DNA from: Edaphobacter lichenicola
Lineage (GTDB): Bacteria; Acidobacteriota; Terriglobia; Terriglobales; Acidobacteriaceae
Assembly (NCBI RefSeq): GCF_014201315.1
Contig: NZ_JACHDY010000001.1
Location: 1,178,001 to 1,242,000, forward strand
Length of the DNA stretch: 64,000 bases
Direction: 5' to 3'
The position numbers and the translations under genes are program-made. Under the pieces are notes generated by a model. The model was given only the letters and a program-made list of their open reading frames with translations. It did not search any database and had not been told where the DNA came from. Positions 25,443 to 35,718 of the stretch are shown piece after piece. Numbering within the stretch: position 1 is the stretch's first letter; each line of letters begins with the position of its first letter.

Positions 25443-25721
25443 CTAGTGAATAAAACTCGCAAAGATTAGCAGCCCGATCGCCACCACTGCCGCCACCTGC
25501 ATCCACAACACTGCAAGAAAAAACCACGCGGACGATCGTTCTCTCCTATCCGCCGTATCCAGAATCTGATGGAAGCTCTGAGCGCCGTCCAAATTAAACC
25601 TTCGTTCTGTACGATTCCCTGAAGCCTCGCACGTCTCAAAAACGATCTCTTCAACGCGAAGATAGCGCAGGCCTGTTGTTATCTGCCTTGAGAGAATATC
25701 GACGCAATCCCTTCGGCCCAT
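25443..25721 (-). CDS. Hypothetical small protein with C-terminal membrane helix
   Basis: The 92-residue frame has a soluble N-terminal part and one hydrophobic segment near the end (FFLAVLWMQVAAVVAIGLLIFA, about 66-88), a tail-anchored layout. A weak GAAAG site precedes ATG. No family is recognised. Its codon use is less biased than in the neighbours, so it could also be a chance frame; its length and clean helix make it worth keeping. Confidence 0.45.
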   Translation of the reverse strand: MGRRDCVDILSRQITTGLRYLRVEEIVFETCEASGNRTERRFNLDGAQSFHQILDTADRRERSSAWFFLAVLWMQVAAVVAIGLLIFASFIH

Positions 25722-25788
25722 TAGTTATCTTTCGTATTGACCGCCAGCTCTTTTCCCAAATCAGAACCCGTTGTCTTCCAAGCAACAG

Positions 25789-25817
25789 AAAAGGCCTGCT
25801 CGATGAGCAGGCCTTTT
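25789..25817 (-). terminator. Intrinsic terminator of the icd-VOC-mdh unit
   Basis: AAAAGGCCTGCTC (25789-25801) and GAGCAGGCCTTTT (25805-25817) form a 13-bp stem with a GAT loop, 18 bases after the mdh stop, with the U-run contained in the arm. Symmetry lets it act on both strands. Confidence 0.85.
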
Positions 25818-25834
25818 CCGTCGACTAAAAACTT

Positions 25835-26773
<939 letters not shown>

Positions 26774-26798
26774 TTAGCTTGTCTACTCAAAAAATCTC

Positions 26799-27164
26799 TT
26801 ATGACCACTTCTGCGATTCCCAAAGATAAAGTTCGTTCCCATCCAGATCATGAAAATGAACGAAGCTCCCACCCTGGTCGCGCTGCACCTCGCCGACATT
26901 CTTGACACCACTAGCCTTCAAGCTCGCCGCAGCGACATCGATCGGCTCATCGATACCCAGCCCAATCATCATTGCCCCACACGTTCCTGGCGCAGGATAC
27001 TTGTCGGACTTCGGATGCAAACCAATCGTGAAGGACCCCGCCTCAACCGAGGCCCAATGGTCTCCATAGTGGCTGCTGATCTTCAATCCAAGAATCTCGT
27101 GATAGAACTTCAACGACGCATCCATATTCGCCACAAAGACCGTTGCGTTTCCGCCTGTAATCAT
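26799..27164 (-). CDS. VOC (glyoxalase-like) family protein
   Basis: The 121-residue protein starts MITGGNATVFVANMDASLKFYHEIL and has GDHWASVEAGSFTIGLHP and FVHFHDLDGNELYLWES, a single glyoxalase/bleomycin-resistance-type domain with candidate metal ligands His and Glu. GAGGAGG lies 5 bases before ATG at 27164. It sits 10 bases after icd and 34 before mdh, so it is read with these TCA genes, but a link to their chemistry is not established. Confidence 0.85.
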   Translation of the reverse strand: MITGGNATVFVANMDASLKFYHEILGLKISSHYGDHWASVEAGSFTIGLHPKSDKYPAPGTCGAMMIGLGIDEPIDVAAASLKASGVKNVGEVQRDQGGSFVHFHDLDGNELYLWESQKWS

Positions 27165-27174
27165 CGCAGCCTCC

Positions 27175-28584
27175 TCAGCCCATATTCTCAATCATACGAC
27201 TGGCAAACTCGCTCGTCTTGGCCTTCGTCGCGCCCTGCATCCCACGCTCAAAGTCATACGTCACGAACTTCTGCGCTATCGTCTTCTCCATCGAAGACTC
27301 GATCAGTCGCGCAGCCTCCGTCCAGCCGAGAAAATCAAACAGCATCACACCCGAAAGAATGACAGACCCAGGATTGATGACATCCTTATCGGCGTACTTC
27401 GGCGCAGTCCCATGAGTCGCCTCAAACACGGCATACCCATCGCCGATATTGCCACCCGGCGCAATGCCCAATCCGCCCACCTGAGCCGCAGCAGCATCCG
27501 AGATGTAATCCCCATTCAGATTCGTCGTTGCCAGCACGCTGTAATCCTCGGGCCGCAAAATAATCTGCTGAAAGATCGAGTCCGCAATCCGGTCATTGAT
27601 TAGGATCTTCGTCTTCCACTTACCACCGCCGTGCGACTCTCCGATCGAAGCCAGAACCGACTTCACCTCGGCGATCACCTCTTCCCCAAACTCCTTGGCG
27701 GCGAACTCAATGCCGGGCTCAATCAGCGCAGCGTTCTGCTCCGGCGTCAGCTTCGGATTCGCCTCCACGTTCCCCAGAATCCAACTCTCCCGTTCCGTGA
27801 CGGTCTGTGCGCGGAACTCCTGCGACGCAACCTCATACCCCCACTCGCGAAACGCCCCTTCGGTGAACTTCTGAATATTCCCCTTGTGCACCAGCGTCAC
27901 CGTCTTGCGTTTGTTGTCCAGCGCATACTGAATCGCCGCCCGCACCAACCGCTTCGACCCCGTAATCGAGATCGGCTTCACGCCCACACCCGAGTCCAGC
28001 CGAATCTTCTTCTTGGTCCCCTTCAGCATGTCATCGTTCACAAACGCGATGAACTTCTGAGCCTCCGGCGTCCCCTCACGAAACTCAATCCCCGCATAGA
28101 TGTCCTCCGTATTCTCCCGAAAGATCACCACATTCAGCTTCTCCGGAGCCTTCACCGGACTCGGCACGCCCGCATAGTACTTCACCGGACGCACGCACTG
28201 GTAAAGATCCATCAGCTGCCGCAGCGCCACATTCAGACTGCGAATCCCCCCGCCCACCGGCGTCGTCAGCGGCCCTTTGATCGACACGCGAAAATCCATC
28301 GTAGCTTTCACCGTGTCATCGGGCAACCAGTTCTTCGTCTGGCGATAGGCCTTCTCCCCTGCCAGCACCTCGTACCAGGCAACCGAACGCTTCCCGCCAT
28401 AAGCCTTCGCCACGGCAGCATCGAACACTCGCTGCGACGCCTTCCAGATATCCCGCCCCGTTCCATCTCCTTCGATGAAAGGAATAATCGGATGATCGGG
28501 AATCGTAAACTTTCCGTTGTTGTACTCGATCGCCTGCCCATTCGCCGGCACTGGAATTCCGTTGTAGCTTGTTTGCATCGTCAT
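27175..28584 (-). CDS. icd: NADP-dependent isocitrate dehydrogenase
   Basis: It oxidatively decarboxylates isocitrate to 2-oxoglutarate. The 469-residue protein has [14 protein letters not shown] near the start, the substrate loop [13 protein letters not shown] with the regulatory serine position known in E. coli, YAGIEF, the metal-binding aspartate region [12 protein letters not shown] and the NADP-binding [16 protein letters not shown] at 28584 and at 28578 are both possible, with GGAGA upstream. It heads the icd-VOC-mdh unit; sequence is slightly longer than the E. coli enzyme because of insertions. Confidence 0.94.
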   Translation of the reverse strand: MTMQTSYNGIPVPANGQAIEYNNGKFTIPDHPIIPFIEGDGTGRDIWKASQRVFDAAVAKAYGGKRSVAWYEVLAGEKAYRQTKNWLPDDTVKATMDFRVSIKGPLTTPVGGGIRSLNVALRQLMDLYQCVRPVKYYAGVPSPVKAPEKLNVVIFRENTEDIYAGIEFREGTPEAQKFIAFVNDDMLKGTKKKIRLDSGVGVKPISITGSKRLVRAAIQYALDNKRKTVTLVHKGNIQKFTEGAFREWGYEVASQEFRAQTVTERESWILGNVEANPKLTPEQNAALIEPGIEFAAKEFGEEVIAEVKSVLASIGESHGGGKWKTKILINDRIADSIFQQIILRPEDYSVLATTNLNGDYISDAAAAQVGGLGIAPGGNIGDGYAVFEATHGTAPKYADKDVINPGSVILSGVMLFDFLGWTEAARLIESSMEKTIAQKFVTYDFERGMQGATKAKTSEFASRMIENMG

Positions 28585-28665
28585 CGTCTCCGCAGAAGAA
28601 ATCGAAGACCGAGGCTACCATCCGCGCAAGACGAGTGGCAACCGGTATGCGGCATACGCGTTCGT

Positions 28666-29439
28666 TTATCGAACCAGGTAATAATCCACCGTCGCAACTA
28701 CCCGTACTTTCTTCATGATGCTCGCGTCAGCATTGGTCCCGCCACCATCGCCCTCATCGCCCGCAGCCGCACCACTCTCCGCAGCCGAGATCGAAAACAC
28801 TCCCTGATTCGCCGACCGAATCGATCCCACCTGGCTCCCCGAGTCCGCCGCAAACCGATCCGCCGAAGCCCGCGCATTCCGCGTCGCCTCGGTAATCATG
28901 TCCGGCTTCAGCGCATTCAGCCCCGTGAATTCATACCGAATCCCGCCCTGCTGCCCGTTCCCTCCGCCCACCACGATCCCCGCCTGCACCAACTCCGCCG
29001 TCTTCTGCCCGGCCTTCGCAATCTTATCCACGTCCTTCGACTGCACCGTCACCGTCTGCTCCACGATGTACCGCGGCCCGGTATTGTTTCCGCCGTACTC
29101 ATTCGCCAACTTGTCCGTCACCTTGATCTGCCCTACCGAGATCTCGTTCGGCTGCACTCCCTGCGCCGCAAAGAACTTCAGCACCGAGTTCTTATCCGTC
29201 TCGCTCTTCGCAAACACCTGCGGCAGATCGTTCCCCGCCTCCTTGAAGCTCACCGGCCAGATCGCCGTATCCGACTTCACCGTCCGCTCCACCAGCCCCT
29301 TCACCGTCACATACCGGTCCGCCAGCTTCAGGTCTTTGATCTGCGACCCCAGCACCCATCCACCCAACACCAGCCCCAGCAGCAGACAAACTCCAACCAT
29401 CGCAGCAGGAGCAAACAAGGAAGACCGTTCCGTATCCAA
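28666..29439 (-). CDS. SIMPL-domain membrane-anchored protein
   Basis: The 257-residue protein has an N-terminal membrane helix (about 10-30, AAMVGVCLLLGLVLGG) and a SIMPL (DUF541) domain with YVTVKGLVERTVKSDTAIWPVSF, FFAAQGVQPNEISVGQI, VEQTVTVQSKDVDKI and ATRNARASADRFAADSG. SIMPL proteins form ring-like assemblies at the envelope, of uncertain function. The C-terminus is Gly/Ala-rich before VRVVATVDYYL. It is on the same strand as icd, 81 bases upstream. Confidence 0.88.
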   Translation of the reverse strand: MDTERSSLFAPAAMVGVCLLLGLVLGGWVLGSQIKDLKLADRYVTVKGLVERTVKSDTAIWPVSFKEAGNDLPQVFAKSETDKNSVLKFFAAQGVQPNEISVGQIKVTDKLANEYGGNNTGPRYIVEQTVTVQSKDVDKIAKAGQKTAELVQAGIVVGGGNGQQGGIRYEFTGLNALKPDMITEATRNARASADRFAADSGSQVGSIRSANQGVFSISAAESGAAAGDEGDGGGTNADASIMKKVRVVATVDYYLVR

Positions 29440-29525
29440 GAGAAATCCTCCATCCGCACGACAGCAGCAGAATGCAACAGCGCAATGCCTGTGTCAACCA
29501 CAAGCCCAGTCATCTCTTGATTGAA

Positions 29526-30428
29526 TCAACTCTGACGATCCAACCCACGGAGTTCGATAGCATTCGAGAAACCGCCGCACTTCCCTCCCTCGACCAGAAC
29601 GATGCCCGTCGCAATGTGGCTCTCCGTAACATCGGTCAACGGGCCAGAAACGATAAGCGTAGAGCCGTCATCCATCAGGAATCTCGCCTCCACCATATTG
29701 CCGAAGACAGCACTCGCAGGCGTGGATTGCGTCGCGCCCGAACTGAAGCAAGGAGATCCTTGCACCTTGATACTACCTATGAGCAAAGCGCTGCTGAAAT
29801 AGTTCGAAGCTGCTCCGTTCCCCGGATTCGTCACTGTGCCGCCCTGCTGCAGCGTCACTTCGAATGTGAGTGGCACTGCCTTCGGAACGCCATTCGGGCC
29901 CGCCAGTGTGCTCCCGGTTCCAACATAGACGCCGCTAACCAATGGAAACGATATTGCTGTGAATGTTCCTGAAAAATTCGCATCGCATGCAGGCAGATGT
30001 GCGCCGCCCAAAGATACGGTGTAACTGCCGGACCAGGGCTCTCCGCTTCCCTTGGGAGCCGTACCCTTGATCGATACCGCTTCAAGAGGAGAGGTTGTCG
30101 GAGCCACTGTAAAGCTCCCATCCGTAGCAAGAATCCCGCCTGCCACGTCCCCAAACTCGAACCCCGCCTCAACGTTGTCGCAGAAATTACTACCGAAACC
30201 TCCCGCGATCACTTGGTCGCCCGCCACATCGAAGGTCATCGCAAGTCTGACCCCACTCGGAGTAGGAGGAGCAGGAGGAAACGAAAACTCATTCGTCGGC
30301 ATCGGCCCTACAAGAAGCCAATTTCCCGCCAATGGGCTTACAACCGCCGGTGTACTTCCCCCACCGCAACCACAAAGCAGCAAACTAATTCCACAAGCCG
30401 TGAAACTCAACAAGGCCCAAGTCTTCAT
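29526..30428 (-). CDS. Putative lipoprotein of unknown function
   Basis: The 300-residue protein has a lipobox LLLCGC at about 16-21 followed by GGGSTP, so it should be lipid-modified and exported. The rest is Gly/Ser/Thr-rich with many predicted short strands and no known domain (LAGNWLLVGP, SGVYVGTGSTL, TFEVTLQQGG). Such beta-rich lipoproteins with an N-terminal LAGNW/SGxY pattern are frequent in acidobacteria, in my recollection. It lies alone downstream of glnA-like on the same strand. Confidence 0.78.
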   Translation of the reverse strand: MKTWALLSFTACGISLLLCGCGGGSTPAVVSPLAGNWLLVGPMPTNEFSFPPAPPTPSGVRLAMTFDVAGDQVIAGGFGSNFCDNVEAGFEFGDVAGGILATDGSFTVAPTTSPLEAVSIKGTAPKGSGEPWSGSYTVSLGGAHLPACDANFSGTFTAISFPLVSGVYVGTGSTLAGPNGVPKAVPLTFEVTLQQGGTVTNPGNGAASNYFSSALLIGSIKVQGSPCFSSGATQSTPASAVFGNMVEARFLMDDGSTLIVSGPLTDVTESHIATGIVLVEGGKCGGFSNAIELRGLDRQS

Positions 30429-30476
30429 GTCGGTAACACTCTAGCACGCGCTATCTTTCGCGACCATCAAAAAGAA

Positions 30477-30506
30477 AAGGACCGACGAGAGATCTCATCG
30501 GCCCTT
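30477..30506 (-). terminator. Intrinsic terminator after the glutamine synthetase gene
   Basis: On the minus strand an arm at 30506-30493 pairs with 30490-30477 (12 of 14 pairs) and is followed by a T-rich run TTTTCTTTTTG, 19 bases after the gene's stop. Confidence 0.7.
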
Positions 30507-30524
30507 CCTTCTTTGAGACAACCG

Positions 30525-31952
30525 CTAAAAGATATTCCAAAGCAGCTGGTTATAAACATCGTGATGGAACTGCACCTCAGGCGCCTTCACAATCGTCCCC
30601 AGCAGCCGCGCACAGCGATCCGCCGAAGCCTGCTTCAGATCCGCATACCGGGCCTTCACATCCTCGCCCAGCAGCTCCGTCGTCCACTCCGCCGCACGGA
30701 AGTTCTCGAGCGCCGTATAGACATTGTCCGGCAGATACCGCTCCGCCTGACGCAGGTTCTTGATCTTCGAAGTATCCCCATGCAGCCCGCTCTTGAAGAT
30801 CGAGTACAGCGCCAGGTAAGGATTCGCATCCGGCCCAACCGAACGCACCTCCACACGCGCCGACTTCTCGTTCCCGATCGGAATCCGAACCATCGACCCG
30901 CGATCCGTAGCCGAAGCCTTGATCTGATTCGGAGCCTCAAAGTGCGGATCGAGCCGACGATATGCGTTCACACTCGCATTCAGCAGCAGGCAGATGTCAT
31001 TGCCATGCGTCAAAATGCGATCCGTAAACTGCCACGCCATCTTCGAGATCTTCTCCTCGCCCTTTGGATCCCAGAACAGATTCTTCCCGCCCTTGGTAAT
31101 CGAGACATTCGTGTGCATGCCGCTGCCGTTTACGCCCACCACAGGCTTCGGCAGAAAGCTCGCCGTCATCCCCATCTGCGTCGCGACCTGCCGGCAGATC
31201 AGCTTGTAGAGCTGAATCTGGTCCGCCGCCGCAACCACCTCACCATAGCTGTAGTTGATCTCGAACTGCGAAGGCGCAACCTCAGGATGGTCCTTCTCGT
31301 TCTCGAAGCCCATCGCCCGCTGCACTTCAGCCGTCGTATCGATAAACTCCCGCAGCGGATCGCCAGGCAGCGAGTGATAGTACCCGCCCTTGTTCACATA
31401 CTCGAAGCTGCCCGTCTCGTGATAGCTTCGCTCAGCATCGATTCCCTCAAACAGGAATCCTTCAATCTCATTCGCCGCATTCAGCGTGTAGCCGCTCTTA
31501 TCGAACAGCTCCTGCGAAAAAGCCTTCAACACTCCGCGAATATCAGCGTTGTACGTCGCGCCGTTCTTGTCGATCACCTCGCCGAACACCATCACCTTGC
31601 CCGCGCCAAAAACATCCGCCGGCACCCAGTAAAACGCGCTCCAGTCGATCCCCAGCCGCAGATCGCTCTCCCGCTGGGCCGTAAATCCGCGAATCGACGA
31701 GCCATCGAAGGTCAGGTTGTCGTAGCTCTTCACCAAAAACTTCTTGTCGTAGTCCAGCATGTGCAGACGACCTTCGAGATCGCTGAACAGAACTGTCACA
31801 GCCTTGATCCGCCGCTCATCGGTCAGGTACTTCAGCCGTTCCTCACGAATCACATCGGCTGCCACCCGCTTCCTGCGCTGCTCCTTGGCCGCCAGGTTCA
31901 GGTCCTCAAGTTCGCCGTAGGAAAGCTCCAGAAAATCACGAAATTCGCTCAA
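30525..31952 (-). CDS. Glutamine synthetase family protein (type I-like), TTG start
   Basis: Glutamine synthetase ligates ammonia to glutamate using ATP. The 475-residue protein has the N-domain loop LTFDGSSIRGF, the metal/substrate region NEIEGFLFEG, VVGVNGSGMHTNVSI and TDRGSMVRIPI plus EVRSVGPDANPYLALYSI. It starts at TTG, 31952, with AGAAGGAG 7 bases before, and has an N-terminal extension of about 45 residues ahead of the usual domain. The tyrosine motif NLYDLP that is adenylylated in enteric-type enzymes is replaced by KNLRQAERYLP, so that control is probably absent. A dedicated amine-substrate ligase role cannot be excluded. Confidence 0.9.
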   Translation of the reverse strand: MSEFRDFLELSYGELEDLNLAAKEQRRKRVAADVIREERLKYLTDERRIKAVTVLFSDLEGRLHMLDYDKKFLVKSYDNLTFDGSSIRGFTAQRESDLRLGIDWSAFYWVPADVFGAGKVMVFGEVIDKNGATYNADIRGVLKAFSQELFDKSGYTLNAANEIEGFLFEGIDAERSYHETGSFEYVNKGGYYHSLPGDPLREFIDTTAEVQRAMGFENEKDHPEVAPSQFEINYSYGEVVAAADQIQLYKLICRQVATQMGMTASFLPKPVVGVNGSGMHTNVSITKGGKNLFWDPKGEEKISKMAWQFTDRILTHGNDICLLLNASVNAYRRLDPHFEAPNQIKASATDRGSMVRIPIGNEKSARVEVRSVGPDANPYLALYSIFKSGLHGDTSKIKNLRQAERYLPDNVYTALENFRAAEWTTELLGEDVKARYADLKQASADRCARLLGTIVKAPEVQFHHDVYNQLLWNIF

Positions 31953-32232
31953 AATAACACTCCTTCTGCAATGAGATACACGTCTTACTGCAACTGCCGG
32001 GAAAGATGTTTTTAGGTGATTGGAAGAGGGCGCGCCTGACCTTGATCAAACCGCTCCACACCTCAAAACTAACAGAAAATTCACCGGCAAGAAAGCGAAC
32101 TCCGTCATCCAACGCAAAGGACATCTGCGCCCCCCGCACTTCCATGCGCCTGAATCCATGCGCCCGAATCGTGGTCCGCTTCAAACACGTCTAATCAAAT
32201 GTCCGTCCGAACCCTCGGCGAAAAGGATAACC

Positions 32233-33291
32233 ATGCAATACAAGACTCTCGGTGACACCGGCCTCCTCGTCTCCACCCTCTGCTTCGGCACCATGACCTT
32301 CCACGGCGGCACCGGCCTCTTCCGCGCCATCGGCACCGTCGATCAGGCCGGAGCCGACCAGCTCATCAAAGCCTCCATCGACGCCGGCATCAACTTCTTC
32401 GACACCGCCGACGTCTACTCCGAAGGCGAGAGTGAAAAGGCCCTCGGCCAATCCCTCAAAACTCTCAACATCGCGCGCCACAGCGTAGTCATCGCCACCA
32501 AAGTCTTCGGCCGCACCGGCCCCGGCCGCAACGACGTCGGCGCCTCCCGCGGCCACATCATGGACGCCGTCGACGCCAGCCTCCGCCGCCTCCAGACCGA
32601 CCACATCGACCTCTACCAGATCCACGGCAACGACTCCGTCACGCCCATCGAAGAGACCCTCCGCGCCCTCGACACTCTCGTCCAGCAGGGCAAGATCCGC
32701 TACATTGGCGTCTCCAACTGGCAGGCCTGGAAGATCGCCAAAGCCCTCGGCATCTCCGAGTTCAAAAACCTCGCCCGCTTCGACACCCTCCAGGCCTACT
32801 ACTCCATCGCTGGCCGTGATCTCGAGCGCGACCTAGTTCCCCTACTCGAAGCCGAAAAAACCGGCCTCCTCGTCTGGAGCCCACTCGCCGGCGGCCTTCT
32901 CTCGGGCAAGTTCTCCCGCGAAAACCAGCGCCCCGAAGGCTCCCGCCGCTCCGAGTTCGACTTCCCCATCGTCGACAAAGAGCGCACCTGGCGCATCCTC
33001 GACGTCATGGCTCCCATCGCCAAGGCTCACAACTGCAGCCCCGCCCGCATCTCTCTCGCGTGGCTCCTAGCGAAGCCAGTGGTCACCTCCATCATCATCG
33101 GAGCCAAACGTCTCGACCAACTCGAAGACAACCTCGCAGCCGTAGACCTCAAGCTAGCCACCGAAGAGCTCAAGCAGCTCGACGAAGTAAGCGCGCTCCC
33201 ACCCGAATACCCCGGCTGGATGCTCCCCTTCCAAAGCTCCAATCGCCTCGAGCCGATAGCTCGCACCGTCCCAGTCCCGCCGAAGAACTAA
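32233..33291 (+). CDS. Aldo/keto reductase
   Basis: This 352-residue NADPH-dependent oxidoreductase has the TIM-barrel AKR motifs: FFDTADVYSEGESEKALGQSL with the catalytic Asp and Tyr, ATKVFGRTGPGRND with the Lys, IDLYQIHGND with the His, and SIIIGAKRLDQLEDNL near the C-terminus for cofactor phosphate binding. ATG at 32233 has AAGGA 5 bases upstream. Substrate unknown. A 14-bp hairpin follows the stop immediately. Confidence 0.92.
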   Translation: MQYKTLGDTGLLVSTLCFGTMTFHGGTGLFRAIGTVDQAGADQLIKASIDAGINFFDTADVYSEGESEKALGQSLKTLNIARHSVVIATKVFGRTGPGRNDVGASRGHIMDAVDASLRRLQTDHIDLYQIHGNDSVTPIEETLRALDTLVQQGKIRYIGVSNWQAWKIAKALGISEFKNLARFDTLQAYYSIAGRDLERDLVPLLEAEKTGLLVWSPLAGGLLSGKFSRENQRPEGSRRSEFDFPIVDKERTWRILDVMAPIAKAHNCSPARISLAWLLAKPVVTSIIIGAKRLDQLEDNLAAVDLKLATEELKQLDEVSALPPEYPGWMLPFQSSNRLEPIARTVPVPPKN

Positions 33292-33294
33292 ACT

Positions 33295-33329
33295 CCGGAG
33301 GACACTGACAGAGACTCAGTGTCCTCCGG
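33295..33329 (+). terminator. Strong hairpin after the aldo/keto reductase gene
   Basis: CCGGAGGACACTGA (33295-33308) pairs perfectly with TCAGTGTCCTCCGG (33316-33329) around CAGAGAC. There is no T-tract, so termination may rely on other factors. Confidence 0.6.
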
Positions 33330-33340
33330 CAATCAAAGCC

Positions 33341-33397
33341 GGGTGCCACTCATGCAGTCTCACCGCATGAGTGGGCATTCGCGCCCCGCGCGAACCG
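33341..33397. repeat. GGGTGCC element, type B hairpin
   Basis: GGGTGCCACTCATGC with GCATGAGTGGGCAT and the trailer GCGCCCCGCGCGAACCG closely match the type B half of the tandem repeat at 12.4-12.8 kb. Confidence 0.75.
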
Positions 33398-33514
33398 CTT
33401 TCCATCGAGGCGCCAAATCATCCAAAAGATTAAGCTCTCGCAAATTACCCACTCCCTGGCCGCCCACATCCTCACCTCACGCACAAACGCCTATAAACTT
33501 GAATCAGGATCATC

Positions 33515-34462
33515 ATGACGACAACCAACAGCAAGACCACCACCAACAAACGCATCGGCCTCATCCAGATGTCCTGCGTCCCCGACACCGCAGCAAACCT
33601 CGACAAAGCCGCCGACCGTGTCCGCGAGGCCGCCCGCGCCGGAGCCAACGTCATCTGCCTGCCCGAGCTCTTCCGCGCCCAATACTTCTGCCAGCGCGAA
33701 GAGCACGCCCTCTTCGACACCGCCGAGTCCATCCCCGGCCCCTCCACCGAGCGCCTCAGCGCCGTCGCCAAAGAAGAGAAAGTAGTCGTCATCGCCAGCG
33801 TCTTCGAGCGCCGCGCCCCGGGCCTCTACCACAACACCGCCGCCGTCCTCGAGTCCGATGGCAGCCTCAAGGGCATCTACCGCAAGATGCACATCCCCGA
33901 CGACCCCCTCTACTACGAGAAGTTCTACTTCACCCCCGGCGACCTCGGCTTCAAAGCCATGAAGACCACCCAGGGAGACATCGGCACGCTCGTCTGCTGG
34001 GACCAGTGGTACCCCGAGGCCGCCCGCGAGACCGCCCTCCGCGGCGCAAACACCCTCTTCTACCCCACCGCCATCGGCTGGCACCCCACCGAAAAAGCCG
34101 AGTACGGCGAAGCCCAGTACTCCGCCTGGCAGATCACCCAGCGCGCCCACGCCATCTCCAACGGTGTCTTCGTCGGAGCCGTCAACCGCGTGGGCCACGA
34201 GCACGGCGACGTAGTCCACGATGGTGTAGAAATGCGCGGCCCAGGCGACCACACCCCACAATCCGGCCTGGAGTTCTGGGGCGGCAGCTTCATCGCCGAC
34301 CCCTTCGGCCGAGTCATCGCCCAAGCCAGCCACGACAAAGAAGAGATCCTAATCGCCGAGATCGACCTCAAGCTCCAAGAAGACACTCGCCGCAACTGGC
34401 CCTTCCTCCGCGACCGCCGCATCGACGCCTATAACGGCATCACCAGCCGCTTTCTGGATTAA
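33515..34462 (+). CDS. aguB: N-carbamoylputrescine amidase
   Basis: The enzyme hydrolyses N-carbamoylputrescine to putrescine, carbon dioxide and ammonia. The 315-residue nitrilase-fold protein carries the Glu-Lys-Cys triad: LPELFRAQYFCQ (Glu), GIYRKMHIPDDP (Lys) and LVCWDQWYPEAAR (Cys), with YEKFYFTPGDLGF typical of AguB. AguA, which makes its substrate from agmatine, is encoded 1.25 kb downstream. Between them lie an immunity-like orphan and a cupin gene, so the pathway genes are close but not adjacent. No arginine decarboxylase is in the window. Confidence 0.93.
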   Translation: MTTTNSKTTTNKRIGLIQMSCVPDTAANLDKAADRVREAARAGANVICLPELFRAQYFCQREEHALFDTAESIPGPSTERLSAVAKEEKVVVIASVFERRAPGLYHNTAAVLESDGSLKGIYRKMHIPDDPLYYEKFYFTPGDLGFKAMKTTQGDIGTLVCWDQWYPEAARETALRGANTLFYPTAIGWHPTEKAEYGEAQYSAWQITQRAHAISNGVFVGAVNRVGHEHGDVVHDGVEMRGPGDHTPQSGLEFWGGSFIADPFGRVIAQASHDKEEILIAEIDLKLQEDTRRNWPFLRDRRIDAYNGITSRFLD

Positions 34463-34474
34463 GACCGAGGTTCT

Positions 34475-34774
34475 ATGAAGAGTGAACCGATCGGCCTTCG
34501 AACGTTTACGTGCCTTGCAAACGAAACCACACACGAAGTCCTAACTGTCCTATATGCACCCATCGAAGCAGATGGCGCATATGGATGCCGCTTTACGGTG
34601 GAAGGGCCAACAATAAATCTCGTTGAAGATATAACGATCTTTGGCCAAGACGGTTTCCAGGCAATTCAGCTGGCACTGTTCATCCTAAGAAGTACTCTGA
34701 TTACAACCAGCGAAACCTCCAATTGGCAGTGGTTAGGTCAAGACGAACTTGGCTTACCCACAGTAGCGACGTGA
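34475..34774 (+). CDS. Orphan small protein, DUF6968 / immunity-like
   Basis: The 99-residue protein reads MKSEPIGLRTFTC at its start, with VLTVLYAPIEADGAYGCRFTVEG and FGQDGFQAIQLALFILRS. The layout (two or three strands, then a Gln-Ala-x-Gln-Leu-Ala helix) resembles DUF6968-type proteins, which often lie near polymorphic-toxin immunity genes. GAGG precedes the ATG by 6 bases, 12 bases after aguB. The composition is AT-richer than aguB, so it probably came in by transfer. No toxin is nearby. Confidence 0.65.
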   Translation: MKSEPIGLRTFTCLANETTHEVLTVLYAPIEADGAYGCRFTVEGPTINLVEDITIFGQDGFQAIQLALFILRSTLITTSETSNWQWLGQDELGLPTVAT

Positions 34775-34785
34775 AGTCGTGTGCC

Positions 34786-34843
34786 GGGTGCCCCATTCAT
34801 GCAGTCTCATCGCATGAATGGGCATTCGCGCGAAAGCGCGAAC
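34786..34843. repeat. GGGTGCC element, type B hairpin with second GC hairpin
   Basis: CCCCATTCATGC/GCATGAATGGGCAT forms the same hairpin as at 12.4-12.8 kb, followed by TTCGCGCGAAAGCGCG. About 50 bases further a GGGGCTTTAGCCCC palindrome (34901-34914) is also present. The interval 34775-34959 has no gene. Confidence 0.75.
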
Positions 34844-34959
34844 CGCATCTAGATAGGCCCAGCCTTCAGGCTTGTCCATCCCTTGCGGCCAGGAAGAAAG
34901 GGGCTTTAGCCCCTGGGGTATGCTCTCTCTCAATACCCGCAATCCGCCAAGGAGTCAGA

Positions 34960-35433
34960 ATGCTTCCTCGCATCGTCCTCTCCCTCACACTCCTCACCTC
35001 TCCCGCCTTCGCCCAAACCGAACCCATCATCCACACCGCAACTGACCTCCAGCAGCGGGAGGCCAAACTCCTAGAAGCCGCGAAGGCAAGCCCCACCGGC
35101 CTCGCAATCGGCAGACTCGAAGACTACGGCAACGACTACACCCTCCTCGTAGTCCGCACCAGCACCGGCGAATCCGAGCGCCACCAACTCTTCGCCGATC
35201 AAATGGTCATCAAAACCGGCACGATCACCCTCGTCACCGGCGGCACCATGCAGGGAGAGCACCCCAACAACGGCCCCGGCCGCCCCGGCGAGACCCTCGG
35301 CTCCGGCATCGAAGGCGGAAAAGAAGTCCTCCTCCAAGCCGGAGACATCGTCCACATCCCCGCCGGCATCCCCCACTGGATCAAGCTCGCCCCCGGCATC
35401 ACCACCACCTACCTCGTCTTCAAAGAAAAGTAG
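34960..35433 (+). CDS. Secreted cupin-domain protein
   Basis: The 157-residue protein has a signal peptide (about 1-16, FAQTEP cleavage) and a cupin core with TSTGESERHQLFADQMVIKTGTITLVTGG and GDIVHIPAGIPHWIKLAPGITTTYLVF. It may bind a metal with the His of RHQ and of IPHW. GGAG lies 6 bases before ATG. Substrate unknown; the position between aguB and aguA may or may not mean a link to polyamines. Confidence 0.85.
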   Translation: MLPRIVLSLTLLTSPAFAQTEPIIHTATDLQQREAKLLEAAKASPTGLAIGRLEDYGNDYTLLVVRTSTGESERHQLFADQMVIKTGTITLVTGGTMQGEHPNNGPGRPGETLGSGIEGGKEVLLQAGDIVHIPAGIPHWIKLAPGITTTYLVFKEK

Positions 35434-35718
35434 TCCCTCCCGAAACCCAACCGCGATCTGTCAACCCCCAAACCCACCCAACCTGCCGCCAATCAACGAC
35501 ATCCATGTGGCGTATCAGTTCCATCCCGCCAGCTATACTTTAATCAGTAGCTCAGCATGAGCCCGGTTCAGCAGAGATCAACTCCAATCTGGTACCCTGC
35601 CGCTGACGCGTACCGAAGTACAGGGCAAAGTCTTTTGGATGGAAGACTTTGCATACTTTAGACGGGGAGGGAGGGGTACCTCGCCGCGAGAAGCAGAACT
35701 CAAAGGAGCAGCATTCAA

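Noticed and set aside
27631-29520. A 629-codon plus-strand open frame opposite icd and the SIMPL gene
   Set aside because: It is Arg/His/Leu-rich with no domain, lies antisense to two well-supported genes, and is a typical GC-rich shadow frame.
29997-32015. A 672-codon plus-strand open frame opposite the lipoprotein and glutamine synthetase genes
   Set aside because: Composition is Arg/His-rich without motifs; it is a shadow of the minus-strand genes.
33319-34434. 371-codon frame overlapping aguB in another phase
   Set aside because: Arg/Pro/His-rich shadow; aguB in its own frame has the full catalytic triad.
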